Assembly: GCA_965223025.1 (NCBI GenBank)
Contig: CBDCVP010000021.1
Coordinates: forward strand, 372,001-436,000
DNA length: 64,000 bases
Origin: JABDMH01 sp965223025
Lineage (GTDB): Bacteria > Bacteroidota > Bacteroidia > Chitinophagales > Saprospiraceae
Direction of reading: 5' to 3'
Position 1 is the first letter of the stretch; every line of letters begins with the position of its first letter. The notes below the pieces were generated by a model. The model was not told where the DNA came from. It saw only the letters and a list, made by a program, of their open reading frames with translations, and ran no database searches. A program made the position numbers and the translations under genes. Positions 9,908 through 18,851 of this stretch are shown piece by piece.

Positions 9908-10228
9908 CTACTTAGGGGGTGGATGTGAGGGGTCGAGGTAGCATTGTTGAAAAGCCAAGGTTAAAACTTCCAAGCCAAAACGTATGGGAAGTGCATGATC
10001 CCAGCAGATGTCTTGGTTGACGCTAACCAGCTCCTTCTCTTCCTTAAGTTCCTCATAAAGGCTTTGGTTGAAAGTAGTCTCAACAATCTTTGTATCTCCC
10101 GTGTCTTCAGATGCATGGATGGTTAGTGTGCAAGCAATCAGCAGAATGGATAATACCATGCTGTTTGCGATCATTTTGGCATATGGTTGCAGCTGGATCA
10201 TTGGTTTTTGAAAATCAAATCGGTGCAT
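9908..10228 (-). CDS. small putative secreted protein, hypothetical
   Basis: Short frame of 106 residues from the ATG at 10228. A later ATG at 10174 gives 88 residues and a tidier signal peptide (MIANSM, core VLSILLIACTLTI, cleavage near HAS). The mature part is acidic then hydrophobic (NQSLYEELKEEKELVS, two cysteines, C-terminal HPPPK). I recognise no family. It lies 139 nt upstream of sulP on the same strand. The signal-peptide-like start and absence of a competing gene argue that it is real, but the evidence is thin. Confidence 0.45.
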   Translation of the reverse strand: MHRFDFQKPMIQLQPYAKMIANSMVLSILLIACTLTIHASEDTGDTKIVETTFNQSLYEELKEEKELVSVNQDICWDHALPIRFGLEVLTLAFQQCYLDPSHPPPK

Positions 10229-10435
10229 GAAATTATAGGTTTTTAGATAATCATCTGCATGATGAAGCAATTTTTAGTCATCCGAAAGCTTAAACCTCCG
10301 AGAAGTAGCGATGTCTTTGGCTCTTTGCCATCGTTGAAATATACTTAGGAGCATGCAGTATGAATTGGTGTGCTCTCTCTAAAGTAACGAGATGGCTTGC
10401 GATCGAGGGTATAGCCTAGGCCGTGCAAATTTTAA

Positions 10436-10443
10436 TATTTTTG
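10436..10443 (+). promoter_or_regulatory. candidate -7 box TAnnTTTG
   Basis: The octamer TATTTTTG fits the Bacteroidota -7 consensus and lies about 25 nt before the ATG of the iron-sulfur protein gene. No good TTTG is found 19 nt further up, so this is a weak call. Confidence 0.35.
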
Positions 10444-10467
10444 GATGCATCTAAATCGGACTTTATT

Positions 10468-10875
10468 ATGATGAAGAAATATGAATTGGATGATCTTGTG
10501 GTACTGTGGAAATCAGATTTGTGTGTTCACTCCGGTATTTGTGTGCGTGGATTAGGTGAGGTTTTTGATCCAAACAGAAGGCCGTGGATCGATTTGTCCA
10601 AGGCGGAGAAGGACGAGATCGTCAAACAGGTTAAAGCTTGCCCCTCGGGTGCCATCTCATTGGGGATGGCCGAGCAGCCAGATGATCAGTCTAGTCACTT
10701 AGCGGTGGTTGAGGTCGTTCCTGATGGACCGATCAAGCTCACCAATTCACCCGGTATGATCGAGGTAGACGGTGAGCCATTTGAAGGTAAGGCCTGCTTT
10801 TTATGCAGGTGTGGAGCATCCACCAACAAGCCCTTTTGTGATGGCTCGCACAAGAAGATAAACTTCGTTGGGTAA
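10468..10875 (+). CDS. iron-sulfur protein: ferredoxin-like domain plus CDGSH
   Basis: Protein of 135 residues starting at the ATG pair at 10468/10471; an upstream GTG at 10423 gives an unnatural extension. The N-terminal part resembles the divergent mono-cluster 4Fe-4S domain of YjdI-type proteins (LCVHSGICVRGLGEVFD, VKACPSGAIS). The C-terminal part is a CDGSH iron-sulfur domain: CRC, then a conserved Ser/Thr, then PFCDGSH, which gives the three-Cys one-His ligand set of a 2Fe-2S cluster. A role in redox sensing or cluster transfer is inferred from the family. The DUF2007-like gene follows after 32 nt. Confidence 0.85.
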   Translation: MMKKYELDDLVVLWKSDLCVHSGICVRGLGEVFDPNRRPWIDLSKAEKDEIVKQVKACPSGAISLGMAEQPDDQSSHLAVVEVVPDGPIKLTNSPGMIEVDGEPFEGKACFLCRCGASTNKPFCDGSHKKINFVG

Positions 10876-10907
10876 CCATATAGTATTACAGTAGGAGCTG
10901 GACAACC

Positions 10908-11141
10908 ATGGATCAAGCCGAACATCATTGGACGAAGATATTTAGCAGCAGTGATGCTATGAAAGTTGGGATAGCTAAGGGCATTTTACACGATCGCGAG
11001 ATCCCGGTCATCGAGATGAATAAGCAGGATACGGTTTACCTGGTATTTGGCACGATCGATCTCATGGTACCCAGCGTCTATGCTGAGGTGGCAAGCTTAT
11101 TGGTCAGCGACCTGAAGGATGGTGGGCCTCCTGTCGACTAA
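10908..11141 (+). CDS. DUF2007-like small protein
   Basis: A 77-residue protein with the layout of the DUF2007 (putative signal-transducing) family: a first strand WTKIFSSSD, a helix ending in GILHDREIPVIEMNKQD, then YLVFGTIDLMVPSVYAEVASLL. The fold is a small ferredoxin-like alpha/beta domain of unknown role. An AGGAG stretch precedes the ATG. It is probably co-transcribed with the upstream iron-sulfur protein. Confidence 0.7.
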   Translation: MDQAEHHWTKIFSSSDAMKVGIAKGILHDREIPVIEMNKQDTVYLVFGTIDLMVPSVYAEVASLLVSDLKDGGPPVD

Positions 11142-11278
11142 ATTGGTCTGAATCAGCCGCGCTACCTTCTGGCGGTCTCCCGAGTGAAGTCAAGTTGTAC
11201 TGAAGTGCAGGAGCAAATGAACCGAACCTCTAGCCCTTTGTTTATTCGATGATTAATCACCACAAATAAGCATAGCAT

Positions 11279-11830
11279 ATGGGTGCAATTCTCGAGAAAG
11301 CAACTTTGGCTGGTGGCTGCTTTTGGTGTGTGGAGGCAATCTTTCAGGAATTAATAGGCGTAAAATCCGTGGTCAGTGGCTATATGGGAGGAAGCAAGGT
11401 CGATCCCACTTATCGTGAAGTCTGCTCCGGCACGACTGGCCATGCGGAGGTGGCACAGATTACTTTTGATGCCAGTCGCATAACATTTGGAGACATTCTC
11501 AAAGTATTTTGGAGTACCCACGATCCCACCACCCTAAATCGACAGGGTCATGATCATGGCACACAGTATCGGTCTGCCATATTTTACCATGACGCTGGTC
11601 AGGAGGAGCAAGCCATCTCCTCAAGGGATACGATTGGCAATGAGTTGTGGGGAGGCACTATTGTGACAGAAATTGTGCCTGCCAGCACCTTTTATCCAGC
11701 CGAAAACTATCATCAAGAATACTATCAGCAGAATCCCAACCAAGGTTATTGTCGTACCGTGATCACCCCTAAAGTGAACAAGTTTAGAAAGCAGTTTGCC
11801 AAGCAATTGAAAAGTAATGCAGGAGCCTAG
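11279..11830 (+). CDS. msrA: peptide methionine-(S)-S-oxide reductase
   Basis: Reduces the S epimer of methionine sulfoxide in oxidised proteins. At 183 residues the length is normal. The catalytic motif GCFWC contains Cys14, followed by the conserved GYMGG, GHAEVAQ, DPTTLNRQGHDHGTQYRS and YHQEYYQQNP segments. The last 14 nt overlap the start of msrB, so the two stereospecific repair enzymes are translationally coupled. Confidence 0.96.
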   Translation: MGAILEKATLAGGCFWCVEAIFQELIGVKSVVSGYMGGSKVDPTYREVCSGTTGHAEVAQITFDASRITFGDILKVFWSTHDPTTLNRQGHDHGTQYRSAIFYHDAGQEEQAISSRDTIGNELWGGTIVTEIVPASTFYPAENYHQEYYQQNPNQGYCRTVITPKVNKFRKQFAKQLKSNAGA

Positions 11831-12224
11831 AAAATTGAGTCGAGAGGAAATCCGGGTGATTGAGCAAAAAGGAACGGAGCCTCCTTTTAGCGGTAAGCTA
11901 AATTTGCACAGTGCTGAGGGGATATATGTATGTAAGAAGTGCGGGGCCGACCTCTACCGATCCGAGTATAAATTTGTGTCTCAGTGTGGATGGCCTAGCT
12001 TCGACGATGAGATAGAGGGCGCCATACGTCGTGAACTAGATGCTGATGGTCGCCGGACTGAGATCACCTGTGCTCAATGTGGGGGTCACTTGGGTCATGT
12101 GTTTGAAGGTGAGTTTCTGACTCCCAAAAACCTTAGGCATTGCGTCAATTCAGTGTCTCTTGACTTCGTCCCAATCGATCGGGTAAACGATCCGACTTCT
12201 GAAGCCGAGATCATCTCCGGTTGA
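11817..12224 (+). CDS. msrB: peptide methionine-(R)-S-oxide reductase
   Basis: Companion of MsrA that reduces the R epimer. It has 135 residues. Structural zinc is held by two CxxC pairs (Cys39/42 and Cys85/88), and the catalytic residue is Cys109 in the RHCVNSVSL motif. GWPSF and GHLGHVF are also typical. The ATG lies inside the end of msrA in another frame. Confidence 0.96.
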   Translation: MQEPRKLSREEIRVIEQKGTEPPFSGKLNLHSAEGIYVCKKCGADLYRSEYKFVSQCGWPSFDDEIEGAIRRELDADGRRTEITCAQCGGHLGHVFEGEFLTPKNLRHCVNSVSLDFVPIDRVNDPTSEAEIISG

Positions 12225-12352
12225 CCTTGCCTATCTGGGTCCCATGCTCCACAAGATTCTACGAGTTATGGTTCCTGATTAAACAGAATATCGTTTACTT
12301 TGTAGCGGAAGCGTCCTGAGTACCCCCGAGGGGATTGCTTCACTAAAGATCC

Positions 12353-13324
12353 ATGTTTGAAGCACATGCCGCCGCCATTGATCAGTACATAAATGACCTT
12401 GATCTCCCTGATCAACCGCATAACTTGTACGATCCCGTCAGCTACCATTTGTCCATGGGAGGAAAACGTATCCGGCCCCTCTTATGCCTCCTTGCCTACG
12501 AACTTTTTGAGGATCACTTCATGCAGGCGTTACCTCAGGCTGTGGCCATAGAGCTGTTTCACAATTTCACGCTAATCCATGATGATATCATGGATGAAGC
12601 ACCTGTTCGCAGAGGAGCTCCTACCCTTTATCATAGAAACGGACTCAATACCGGCATTTTGGCGGGAGATGCTATGCTCATCCGGTCCTATCAACTGCTG
12701 GCGACTGACATAGCTGCACCTCTCTTGGCTGACTGTATCGATGTGTTTAATGAGGCCGCCATCGCGATCTGTGAGGGGCAGCAATACGACATGGATTTTG
12801 AATCGCAGACAGATACAACCTTCCTTGCTTACCTACAGATGATAGAAGCTAAGACAGCGGTTCTCTTGGGAGCATCTCTTGCCATTGGTGGCATTCGGGC
12901 AGGTGCAGGAGCACAGACACGCGACAGTCTCTGGGACCTGGGGGTTGCTATAGGTATGGCTTTTCAGATCCAGGACGATTTATTGGATGTATTTGGGAAG
13001 TCGGAAAAAACCGGCAAAAGGAGGGGAGGTGACATCATACAGGGGAAAAAAACGATTTTGTTACTTAAAGCATTGGACCTGGCTGGACCGAGACAGCAGG
13101 CTGATTTGAAGGGCTTACTTGGAGCAACGGATATTGCAGCGGAAGAGAAGATTCGTGCTGTGACTCAGATTTATCAAGCACTAGAAGTGCAGACCCACTG
13201 TCAGTCGATGAAGCGGGCTTTTATGGATCAGGCATTTTCCTCCTTAGACGCCATTGAGGCTGTTGAGGAGCGAAAACATAAGCTGAAAACACTATTTTCC
13301 TCCATGGTAGATCGGGAATATTGA
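12353..13324 (+). CDS. polyprenyl diphosphate synthase
   Basis: Chain-elongating trans-prenyltransferase of 323 residues. It shows GGKRIRP for substrate binding, the first aspartate-rich motif DDIMD (about residues 78-82), the KTA motif, and the second aspartate-rich region DDLLD followed by GKRRGGDI. It condenses isopentenyl diphosphate with an allylic primer to give farnesyl, geranylgeranyl or longer diphosphates for quinones or carotenoids. Product length cannot be read reliably here. The gene is flanked by a short gap after msrB and a convergent acetyltransferase gene. Confidence 0.92.
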   Translation: MFEAHAAAIDQYINDLDLPDQPHNLYDPVSYHLSMGGKRIRPLLCLLAYELFEDHFMQALPQAVAIELFHNFTLIHDDIMDEAPVRRGAPTLYHRNGLNTGILAGDAMLIRSYQLLATDIAAPLLADCIDVFNEAAIAICEGQQYDMDFESQTDTTFLAYLQMIEAKTAVLLGASLAIGGIRAGAGAQTRDSLWDLGVAIGMAFQIQDDLLDVFGKSEKTGKRRGGDIIQGKKTILLLKALDLAGPRQQADLKGLLGATDIAAEEKIRAVTQIYQALEVQTHCQSMKRAFMDQAFSSLDAIEAVEERKHKLKTLFSSMVDREY

Positions 13325-13343
13325 AATGCACGCCTAAGACGAT

Positions 13344-13796
13344 CTAGAAAATGATTTTGCCGTTCCACCATTCTTTCTCAATGGTGGCTCCATTTCGCTG
13401 ATAAAATCTGATGGCGGCCTCATTCCAGTCTAGCACCTGCCATTTTACCATCACACATCGGAGTCGCTTAGCTTCCTGCAGGTAGGCGTCAAAAAGCAGC
13501 TGACCAATGCCCCTGTTACGATACGAATCTGCCACTATGAAGTCTTCCAAATAAAGCATTCGACCACGCCAGGTCGACCAAGAAAGAAAGTATACCGCTG
13601 CACCCACAATGGTGCCGTCTATCGTGGCCACAAGGGCGCTGAAGACTTCTCGATCGAATGCATCCAGATAGTCCTCCAGCGTGGCTGTGACTTGTTCGGG
13701 GGCTTTTTCGAAGGTGGCAAGTTGTTGCACCAGGTGGAGAATATGGGGTAGATCTGCCCTATCTGCCAACCTTATTTTGGTATGATGGTGGGTCAT
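13344..13796 (-). CDS. GNAT-family N-acetyltransferase
   Basis: A 150-residue acetyl-CoA-dependent transferase. The acetyl-CoA binding segment reads SYRNRGIGQLLFDAYL (Q/RxxGxG/A type), preceded by LYLEDFIVADS and followed by WNEAAIRFYQRNGA, which resembles diamine/spermidine acetyltransferases. The true substrate is unknown. It is convergent with the prenyl synthase gene, the stop codons being about 20 nt apart. Confidence 0.88.
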   Translation of the reverse strand: MTHHHTKIRLADRADLPHILHLVQQLATFEKAPEQVTATLEDYLDAFDREVFSALVATIDGTIVGAAVYFLSWSTWRGRMLYLEDFIVADSYRNRGIGQLLFDAYLQEAKRLRCVMVKWQVLDWNEAAIRFYQRNGATIEKEWWNGKIIF

Positions 13797-13938
13797 TACT
13801 GGATATTAAATGATTGTTTGTGGTGAAAATACAGGATTGAATGCGGTTTTAATATTGCGGTGGCGATGCCACATTTACCTACCGCCATGTGTTTGGTTTA
13901 TCGGGATAGATTGGGCTCCAAATTTAATCGGAGGCCTG

Positions 13939-13969
13939 TTTGAAATGCAGGAAATTAAAGCTATCTTTG
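13939..13969 (+). promoter_or_regulatory. promoter of the ribosomal protein cluster
   Basis: TTTG at 13939-13942, a 19-nt spacer and TATCTTTG at 13962-13969 match the Bacteroidota sigma-A form (-33 TTTG, -7 TAnnTTTG) exactly. The expected start lies a few bases downstream, leaving a leader of about 75 nt before rpsL. Confidence 0.8.
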
Positions 13970-14050
13970 CCCTCGCTTTTGAAAAAAGTGGGGTTTCTTG
14001 TATGTCTCTACTGGCAGTAAGACTCCTGAATCATTGATAAAAACAGAGAT

Positions 14051-14425
14051 ATGCCAACTATAAATCAGCTGGTACGAAAGGGCAGGAAAAGAGTCATTAC
14101 CAAGAGTAAGACCAGGGCATTAGAAGGTAGTCCTCAGAAGAGAGGTGTATGCACCCGAGTCTACACGACCACTCCCAAGAAGCCCAATTCGGCATTGAGG
14201 AAGGTAGCCAAGGTGAGATTGACCAATGGCATTGAGGTCATCGCATACATACCCGGAGAGGGTCACAATTTGCAGGAGCACTCGATTGTTTTGTTACGAG
14301 GTGGCCGGGTAAAAGATCTTCCTGGGGTGCGATACACGATTGTGCGTGGTGCATTGGATACTGCGGGAGTGAATGACAGATTGCAGAGTAGGAGTAAATA
14401 TGGCACCAAGCGGCCAAAAAAATAA
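14051..14425 (+). CDS. rpsL: 30S ribosomal protein S12
   Basis: Decoding-site protein of 124 residues and normal length. The loop TPKKPNSALRK and the segment GRVKDLPGVRY carry lysines at the positions where substitutions give streptomycin resistance, so the protein looks wild type there. First gene of the cluster, 19 nt before rpsG. Confidence 0.98.
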   Translation: MPTINQLVRKGRKRVITKSKTRALEGSPQKRGVCTRVYTTTPKKPNSALRKVAKVRLTNGIEVIAYIPGEGHNLQEHSIVLLRGGRVKDLPGVRYTIVRGALDTAGVNDRLQSRSKYGTKRPKK

Positions 14426-14444
14426 GATAAGGTAATTAAGATAT

Positions 14445-14912
14445 ATGAGGAAGCGTAAACCACGATTGAGAATCATTACACCAGATCCGAGATTTAGCGA
14501 TGTGATGGTGACTAGATTTGTCAATAATTTAATGCTGAGAGGTAAGAAGAGTTTGGCATACCGTGTTTTCTACGACGCTATGGACTTGATCAAGGAGCGC
14601 ACTGGAGAAGATCCTCATGGCATATGGAGGGAAGCCCTTAACAACGCCACCCCCCAGGTAGAAGTGCGCAGTCGCAGGATTGGCGGTGCTACCTTCCAGA
14701 TACCGACGGAGATTCCCGGAAATAGGAAATTGTCGATTGGGATGAAATGGCTGATTCGTTTTGCAAGACTGCGCAATGGCAAAGGTATGGCGGAGAAGCT
14801 CGCTGCTGAATTGATCGCTGCCAGTAAGGGAGAAGGTGCTGCCGTAAAACGTAGAGAAGATACGCATAGGATGGCGGAAGCCAACCGTGCATTTGCACAT
14901 TTTAGAACATAA
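14445..14912 (+). CDS. rpsG: 30S ribosomal protein S7
   Basis: Primary 16S-binding protein that nucleates the 30S head; 155 residues. Recognised by the start MRKRKPR, KFVNNLM-like VNNLMLRGKKSLA, and the C-terminal KRREDTHRMAEANRAFAH. It lies between rpsL and fusA in the usual str order. Confidence 0.98.
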   Translation: MRKRKPRLRIITPDPRFSDVMVTRFVNNLMLRGKKSLAYRVFYDAMDLIKERTGEDPHGIWREALNNATPQVEVRSRRIGGATFQIPTEIPGNRKLSIGMKWLIRFARLRNGKGMAEKLAAELIAASKGEGAAVKRREDTHRMAEANRAFAHFRT

Positions 14913-15011
14913 AAACTAGAGATTGTCATGAGGTAGGTGGAAGTCATGCTCCACCACAACCCTTGGCTTAGGGCGAACGCCAAATAAATTGATAATCCTT
15001 AAGGTGGAGAG

Positions 15012-17144
15012 ATGGTAGATTTAAAATTTACGAGAAATATTGGGATTGCGGCACACATCGACGCCGGCAAGACGACGACGACCGAGCGTATCTTATATTA
15101 CACGGGTATCAGTCATAAGATAGGTGAAGTGCACGACGGTGCAGCCACAATGGACTGGATGGAACAGGAGCAAGAGCGTGGCATCACTATCACCTCAGCT
15201 GCCACAAAAACCAGTTGGAACTGGAAGGACGTACCCTATACGATCAATATCATCGATACACCTGGGCACGTTGATTTTACCGTTGAGGTAGAGCGATCAC
15301 TGCGTGTACTCGACGGTGTGGTGGCCCTGTTTTGCGCAGTCAGTGGTGTGGAGCCTCAGTCGGAGACTGTCTGGAGGCAAGCGGATCGGTATAAAGTTCC
15401 ACGCATCGGGTTTGTCAATAAGATGGATCGATCAGGAGCCAATTTTTTTGAGGTGGTCACACAGGTCAAGGAAATGCTGGGCGCTAATCCTGTTCCATTG
15501 CAAGTACCGATTGGAGCAGAGGAAAATTTTCGCGGGGTGGTGGATCTCATCACCAACGAAGCTAGAATCTGGAATGATACAGACCAAGGTCTTACTTATG
15601 AGGTCATCGACATTCCAGAGGACTTGGTAGATACGGTCAAAGAGTACCGTGAGAAGTTGTTAGAATCTGTAGCCGAATATGATGAAGGAATTCTTGAGAA
15701 ATACTTCGAGGACCCAAATTCTATCACTCCAGATGAGATAAGAAACGCCATACGTGCTGCTGTCATTGATATGAGCATCATCCCTATGCTCTGTGGTTCT
15801 GCCTTTAAGAACAAAGGAGTACAAACAGTACTTGACTCGATATGTGCTTACATGCCATCACCTCTGGATGTGGATGCGGTCGAGGGTACCTTGCCTGATC
15901 AAGAAGATAAGGTGGTGGTTCGCAGGCCCGATCCCAATGAGCCATTTGCATCATTGGCATTTAAAATTGCTACCGATCCGTACGTGGGTAGATTGGCATT
16001 TTTTAGGGTATACTCGGGCACGCTAAATGCTGGATCGTATGTATTGAACACCCGATCGGGGAAGAAGGAGCGGATCTCGAGGCTCTATCAAATGCACTCG
16101 AATAAGCAGAACCCGGTAGACCAGGTACAAGCAGGAGACATCGCAGCTGCTGTGGGATTTAAAGATATCAAGACAGGCGATACGCTGTGTAGCCTGGATG
16201 CACCCATTGTGTTGGAGAGCATGACCTTTCCCGATCCGGTGATCGGACTGGCTGTAGAACCCAAAACACAGAAAGATGTGGAGAAGCTGGGCATGGCACT
16301 AGCTAAACTCTCCGAAGAGGATCCTACCTTCCGGGTGCGTTACGATGAAGAAACGAACCAGACTGTGATTAGCGGTATGGGAGAGTTGCATCTAGAGATC
16401 ATCATCGACCGGTTGCGTCGAGAGTTTAAAGTGGAGTGCAATCAAGGCGCGCCGCAAGTGAATTATAAAGAGGCTTTGCAGGTGACGGTCTCGCATCGAG
16501 AACGACTGAAGAAGCAAACAGGTGGTTCTGGACTCTTTGCAGACATGGAGTTTGAACTTGGACCGGCGGATGAGGAATTTCTTGAATCGGAAGAGTTCAT
16601 TTCTGGCAGGAAACGCCTACAGTTTGTCAACAACATCGTTGGGGGTAACATTCCTAAGGAGTTTATGCCTTCTGTTCAGAAGGGATTTGAATCCATGATG
16701 GAGAGTGGTATTCTGGCCGGATACACGATAGATAGTATGAAGGTGAGAGTCTATGATGGTTCTACCCATGCTGTCGATTCAAAACCCATAGCATTTGAGC
16801 TTTGCGCCAAGGAAGGATTTAGAGCGGCAGCCCAGAAGTGCAAACCGGTATTGCTGGAACCGATGATGAAATTAGAAGTGACCAGTCCAGATGAATATAC
16901 CGGTGCAGTTATTGGAGATTTGAATAAAAGACGTGGTTTGGTCAAAGGACAGGATCTGAAAAACAATGCCGTGATCATTAAGGCCGATGTGCCTTTGTCG
17001 GAGATGTTTGGTTATGTGACCCAGTTGCGTACCATTACTTCGGGTCGTGCATCATCATCGATGGAGTTTTCTCATTACACAGCAGCTCCTACGGGGGTAG
17101 CCAGGGAGGTGATTGAGAGAGCCAAAGGGGAAGTAAGCGTTTAG
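15012..17144 (+). CDS. fusA: elongation factor G
   Basis: Translocation GTPase of 710 residues. The G domain has AHIDAGKTTTTERIL (P-loop), the RGITITSAAT switch I, DTPGHVDFT and NKMDRSG. Domains II to V follow, ending GRASSSMEFSHYTAAP. No tuf gene follows: rpsJ comes next after 28 nt, so str and S10 clusters are joined, as is usual in Bacteroidota. Confidence 0.98.
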   Translation: MVDLKFTRNIGIAAHIDAGKTTTTERILYYTGISHKIGEVHDGAATMDWMEQEQERGITITSAATKTSWNWKDVPYTINIIDTPGHVDFTVEVERSLRVLDGVVALFCAVSGVEPQSETVWRQADRYKVPRIGFVNKMDRSGANFFEVVTQVKEMLGANPVPLQVPIGAEENFRGVVDLITNEARIWNDTDQGLTYEVIDIPEDLVDTVKEYREKLLESVAEYDEGILEKYFEDPNSITPDEIRNAIRAAVIDMSIIPMLCGSAFKNKGVQTVLDSICAYMPSPLDVDAVEGTLPDQEDKVVVRRPDPNEPFASLAFKIATDPYVGRLAFFRVYSGTLNAGSYVLNTRSGKKERISRLYQMHSNKQNPVDQVQAGDIAAAVGFKDIKTGDTLCSLDAPIVLESMTFPDPVIGLAVEPKTQKDVEKLGMALAKLSEEDPTFRVRYDEETNQTVISGMGELHLEIIIDRLRREFKVECNQGAPQVNYKEALQVTVSHRERLKKQTGGSGLFADMEFELGPADEEFLESEEFISGRKRLQFVNNIVGGNIPKEFMPSVQKGFESMMESGILAGYTIDSMKVRVYDGSTHAVDSKPIAFELCAKEGFRAAAQKCKPVLLEPMMKLEVTSPDEYTGAVIGDLNKRRGLVKGQDLKNNAVIIKADVPLSEMFGYVTQLRTITSGRASSSMEFSHYTAAPTGVAREVIERAKGEVSV

Positions 17145-17172
17145 AGAAGAATTTGTTATATAAAAATTAGGT

Positions 17173-17481
17173 ATGAATCAAAAAATCAGAATCAAGCTCC
17201 GTTCTTATGACCATAATTTGGTCGACAAGTCTACGGAGAAGATTGTGAAGACGGTGCGCTCCAGCGGAGCTGTAGTGACGGGACCGATTCCGCTACCCAC
17301 AGAGAAAAAAGTGTTTACTGTCTTGCGGTCACCGCATGTAAACAAGAAATCTCGGGAGCAGTTCCAGTTGCGTACACATAAACGGTTGATTGAGATCTAC
17401 ACGCCAACTCAGAAAACTGTGGACGCCCTATCTCGTCTAGAGCTTCCGAGTGGTGTTGATATTCAGGTAAAGCTAACCTAG
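17173..17481 (+). CDS. rpsJ: 30S ribosomal protein S10
   Basis: Head protein of the 30S subunit, which also acts as NusE in antitermination complexes; 102 residues. Typical segments are KIRIKLRSYDHNLVDKS, GPIPLPTEKKVFTVLRSPH and THKRLIEIYTPT. A 102-nt gap with a terminator-like hairpin separates it from rplC. Confidence 0.98.
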   Translation: MNQKIRIKLRSYDHNLVDKSTEKIVKTVRSSGAVVTGPIPLPTEKKVFTVLRSPHVNKKSREQFQLRTHKRLIEIYTPTQKTVDALSRLELPSGVDIQVKLT

Positions 17482-17511
17482 CGCGCTCACAACTTAATGA
17501 TTCTTTTGGGA

Positions 17512-17546
17512 CTCTCTGCTCCCTGGAGCAATAGAGGCATTTTTTT
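17512..17546 (+). terminator. terminator- or attenuator-like hairpin inside the operon
   Basis: Between rpsJ and rplC, a 5-bp stem (17517-17521 with 17526-17530) extended by 4 bp across a small internal loop (17512-17515 with 17533-17536) is followed within a few bases by seven T residues (17540-17546). Since nine or more essential genes lie downstream, complete termination is unlikely; partial attenuation or ribosomal-protein control is possible. Confidence 0.4.
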
Positions 17547-17583
17547 GGAATACGAGGTTTATCACTTTTAAATCAATAGAAAG

Positions 17584-18204
17584 GTGAACGGTATAATCGG
17601 TAAGAAAATTGGTATGACCAGCATATTTGATGAAGCTGGAAGAAATGTGGCTTGCACGGTGGTGGAGGCAGGTCCATGTGTAGTGACTCAGGTGATGAAT
17701 GATGAGAAAGATGGTTATCAGGCACTTCAAATGGGATTTGGTGAAGCAAAAACCAAAAACACGAGTAGGGCCATGATCGGACATTTCGATAAGGCAGGCA
17801 CGACACCCAGACGAAAAGTGGTAGAATTTAGAGACTCAGACCTCGACAAAGCACTGGGGGATATTGTCACAGTCGAAGATGTTTTTGAAGAAGGTGACCT
17901 AGTCAACGTAGTTGGTACCTCCAAAGGAAAGGGATTTCAGGGTGTTGTAAAACGACATGGATTTAGGGGTGTGAATGATGCTACCCATGGACAGCACAAT
18001 AGGCAACGCGCACCAGGTTCGATAGGTGCTGCTTCTTATCCGGCAAAAGTATTCAAAGGAATGCGGATGGCAGGACAAACAGGCGGCAAGAAAATCAAGA
18101 CGGCTAATTTAAGAGTCTTGAAATTATTTCCGGAAAAGAACCTTTTGCTCCTTAAAGGTGCCGTCCCGGGACACAAAGGGGCCATCATAATCATTGAAAA
18201 ATAG
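17584..18204 (+). CDS. rplC: 50S ribosomal protein L3
   Basis: Early-assembly 23S-binding protein near the peptidyl transferase centre; 206 residues. It starts with GTG at 17584, the only start giving the conserved N-terminus NGIIGKKIGMTSIFDE. The loop HGQHNRQRAPGSIG and the end PGHKGAIIIIEK are typical. Confidence 0.97.
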   Translation: MNGIIGKKIGMTSIFDEAGRNVACTVVEAGPCVVTQVMNDEKDGYQALQMGFGEAKTKNTSRAMIGHFDKAGTTPRRKVVEFRDSDLDKALGDIVTVEDVFEEGDLVNVVGTSKGKGFQGVVKRHGFRGVNDATHGQHNRQRAPGSIGAASYPAKVFKGMRMAGQTGGKKIKTANLRVLKLFPEKNLLLLKGAVPGHKGAIIIIEK

Positions 18205-18209
18205 CCAAT

Positions 18210-18848
18210 ATGAAGCTGGATGTTATTAATATCGAAGGAAAATCCACTGGTAGGTCGGTAGAGCTTTCAGATGAGGTCTTTGGGGTGGCACCCAATGAAC
18301 ATGCAGTCTACCTATCGGTAAAACAGTATCGTGCTAATCAGCGTCAGGGTACTCACAGTGCCAAGGAACGCAATGCCATAAAAGGCTCAAGGAAAAAGAT
18401 CAAGAAGCAGAAGGGGACCGGTACGGCTCGTGTGGGTGACATAAAAAATCCGCTGTTTAGAGGTGGGGGAAGAGTTTTTGGACCCAGACCTAGAAGCCAT
18501 GGATTTAAACTGAATAAGAAGGTAAAGTCGCTGGCTAAAAAGTCTGCCCTATCTGTCAAAGCAAGCGCAGGTGATATTATGATCTTGGAAGACTTCACCT
18601 TCGATGCCCCAAAAACTAGAGAATTGGTCAACGTGCTCACCAATCTCAAGTTGCAAGACAGCAAAGTTTTGCTGGTTACTGGTGAAAATGACCGCGTCCT
18701 TAGTTTGTCAGGCAGGAATATACCAGGTGCGCAAGTGATGGAAGCAAAAGACATCAACACCTACCAGGTACTCAAAGCAAATAAGGTGGTGCTCTCAGAG
18801 AGTTCTCTGACACCGATTACTGAGATGCTATCAAACAAACAATCATAG
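18210..18848 (+). CDS. rplD: 50S ribosomal protein L4
   Basis: Exit-tunnel protein of 212 residues. The basic loop GSRKKIKKQKGTGTARVG and GGGRVFGPRPRSHGF are diagnostic. In enterobacteria L4 represses its own operon by binding the leader. It starts 5 nt after rplC. Confidence 0.97.
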   Translation: MKLDVINIEGKSTGRSVELSDEVFGVAPNEHAVYLSVKQYRANQRQGTHSAKERNAIKGSRKKIKKQKGTGTARVGDIKNPLFRGGGRVFGPRPRSHGFKLNKKVKSLAKKSALSVKASAGDIMILEDFTFDAPKTRELVNVLTNLKLQDSKVLLVTGENDRVLSLSGRNIPGAQVMEAKDINTYQVLKANKVVLSESSLTPITEMLSNKQS

Positions 18849-18851
18849 ATC

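Noticed and set aside
13810..14037. 75-codon plus-strand frame before rpsL
   Set aside because: It overlies the well-matched promoter at 13939-13969 and its translation shows no protein-like features.
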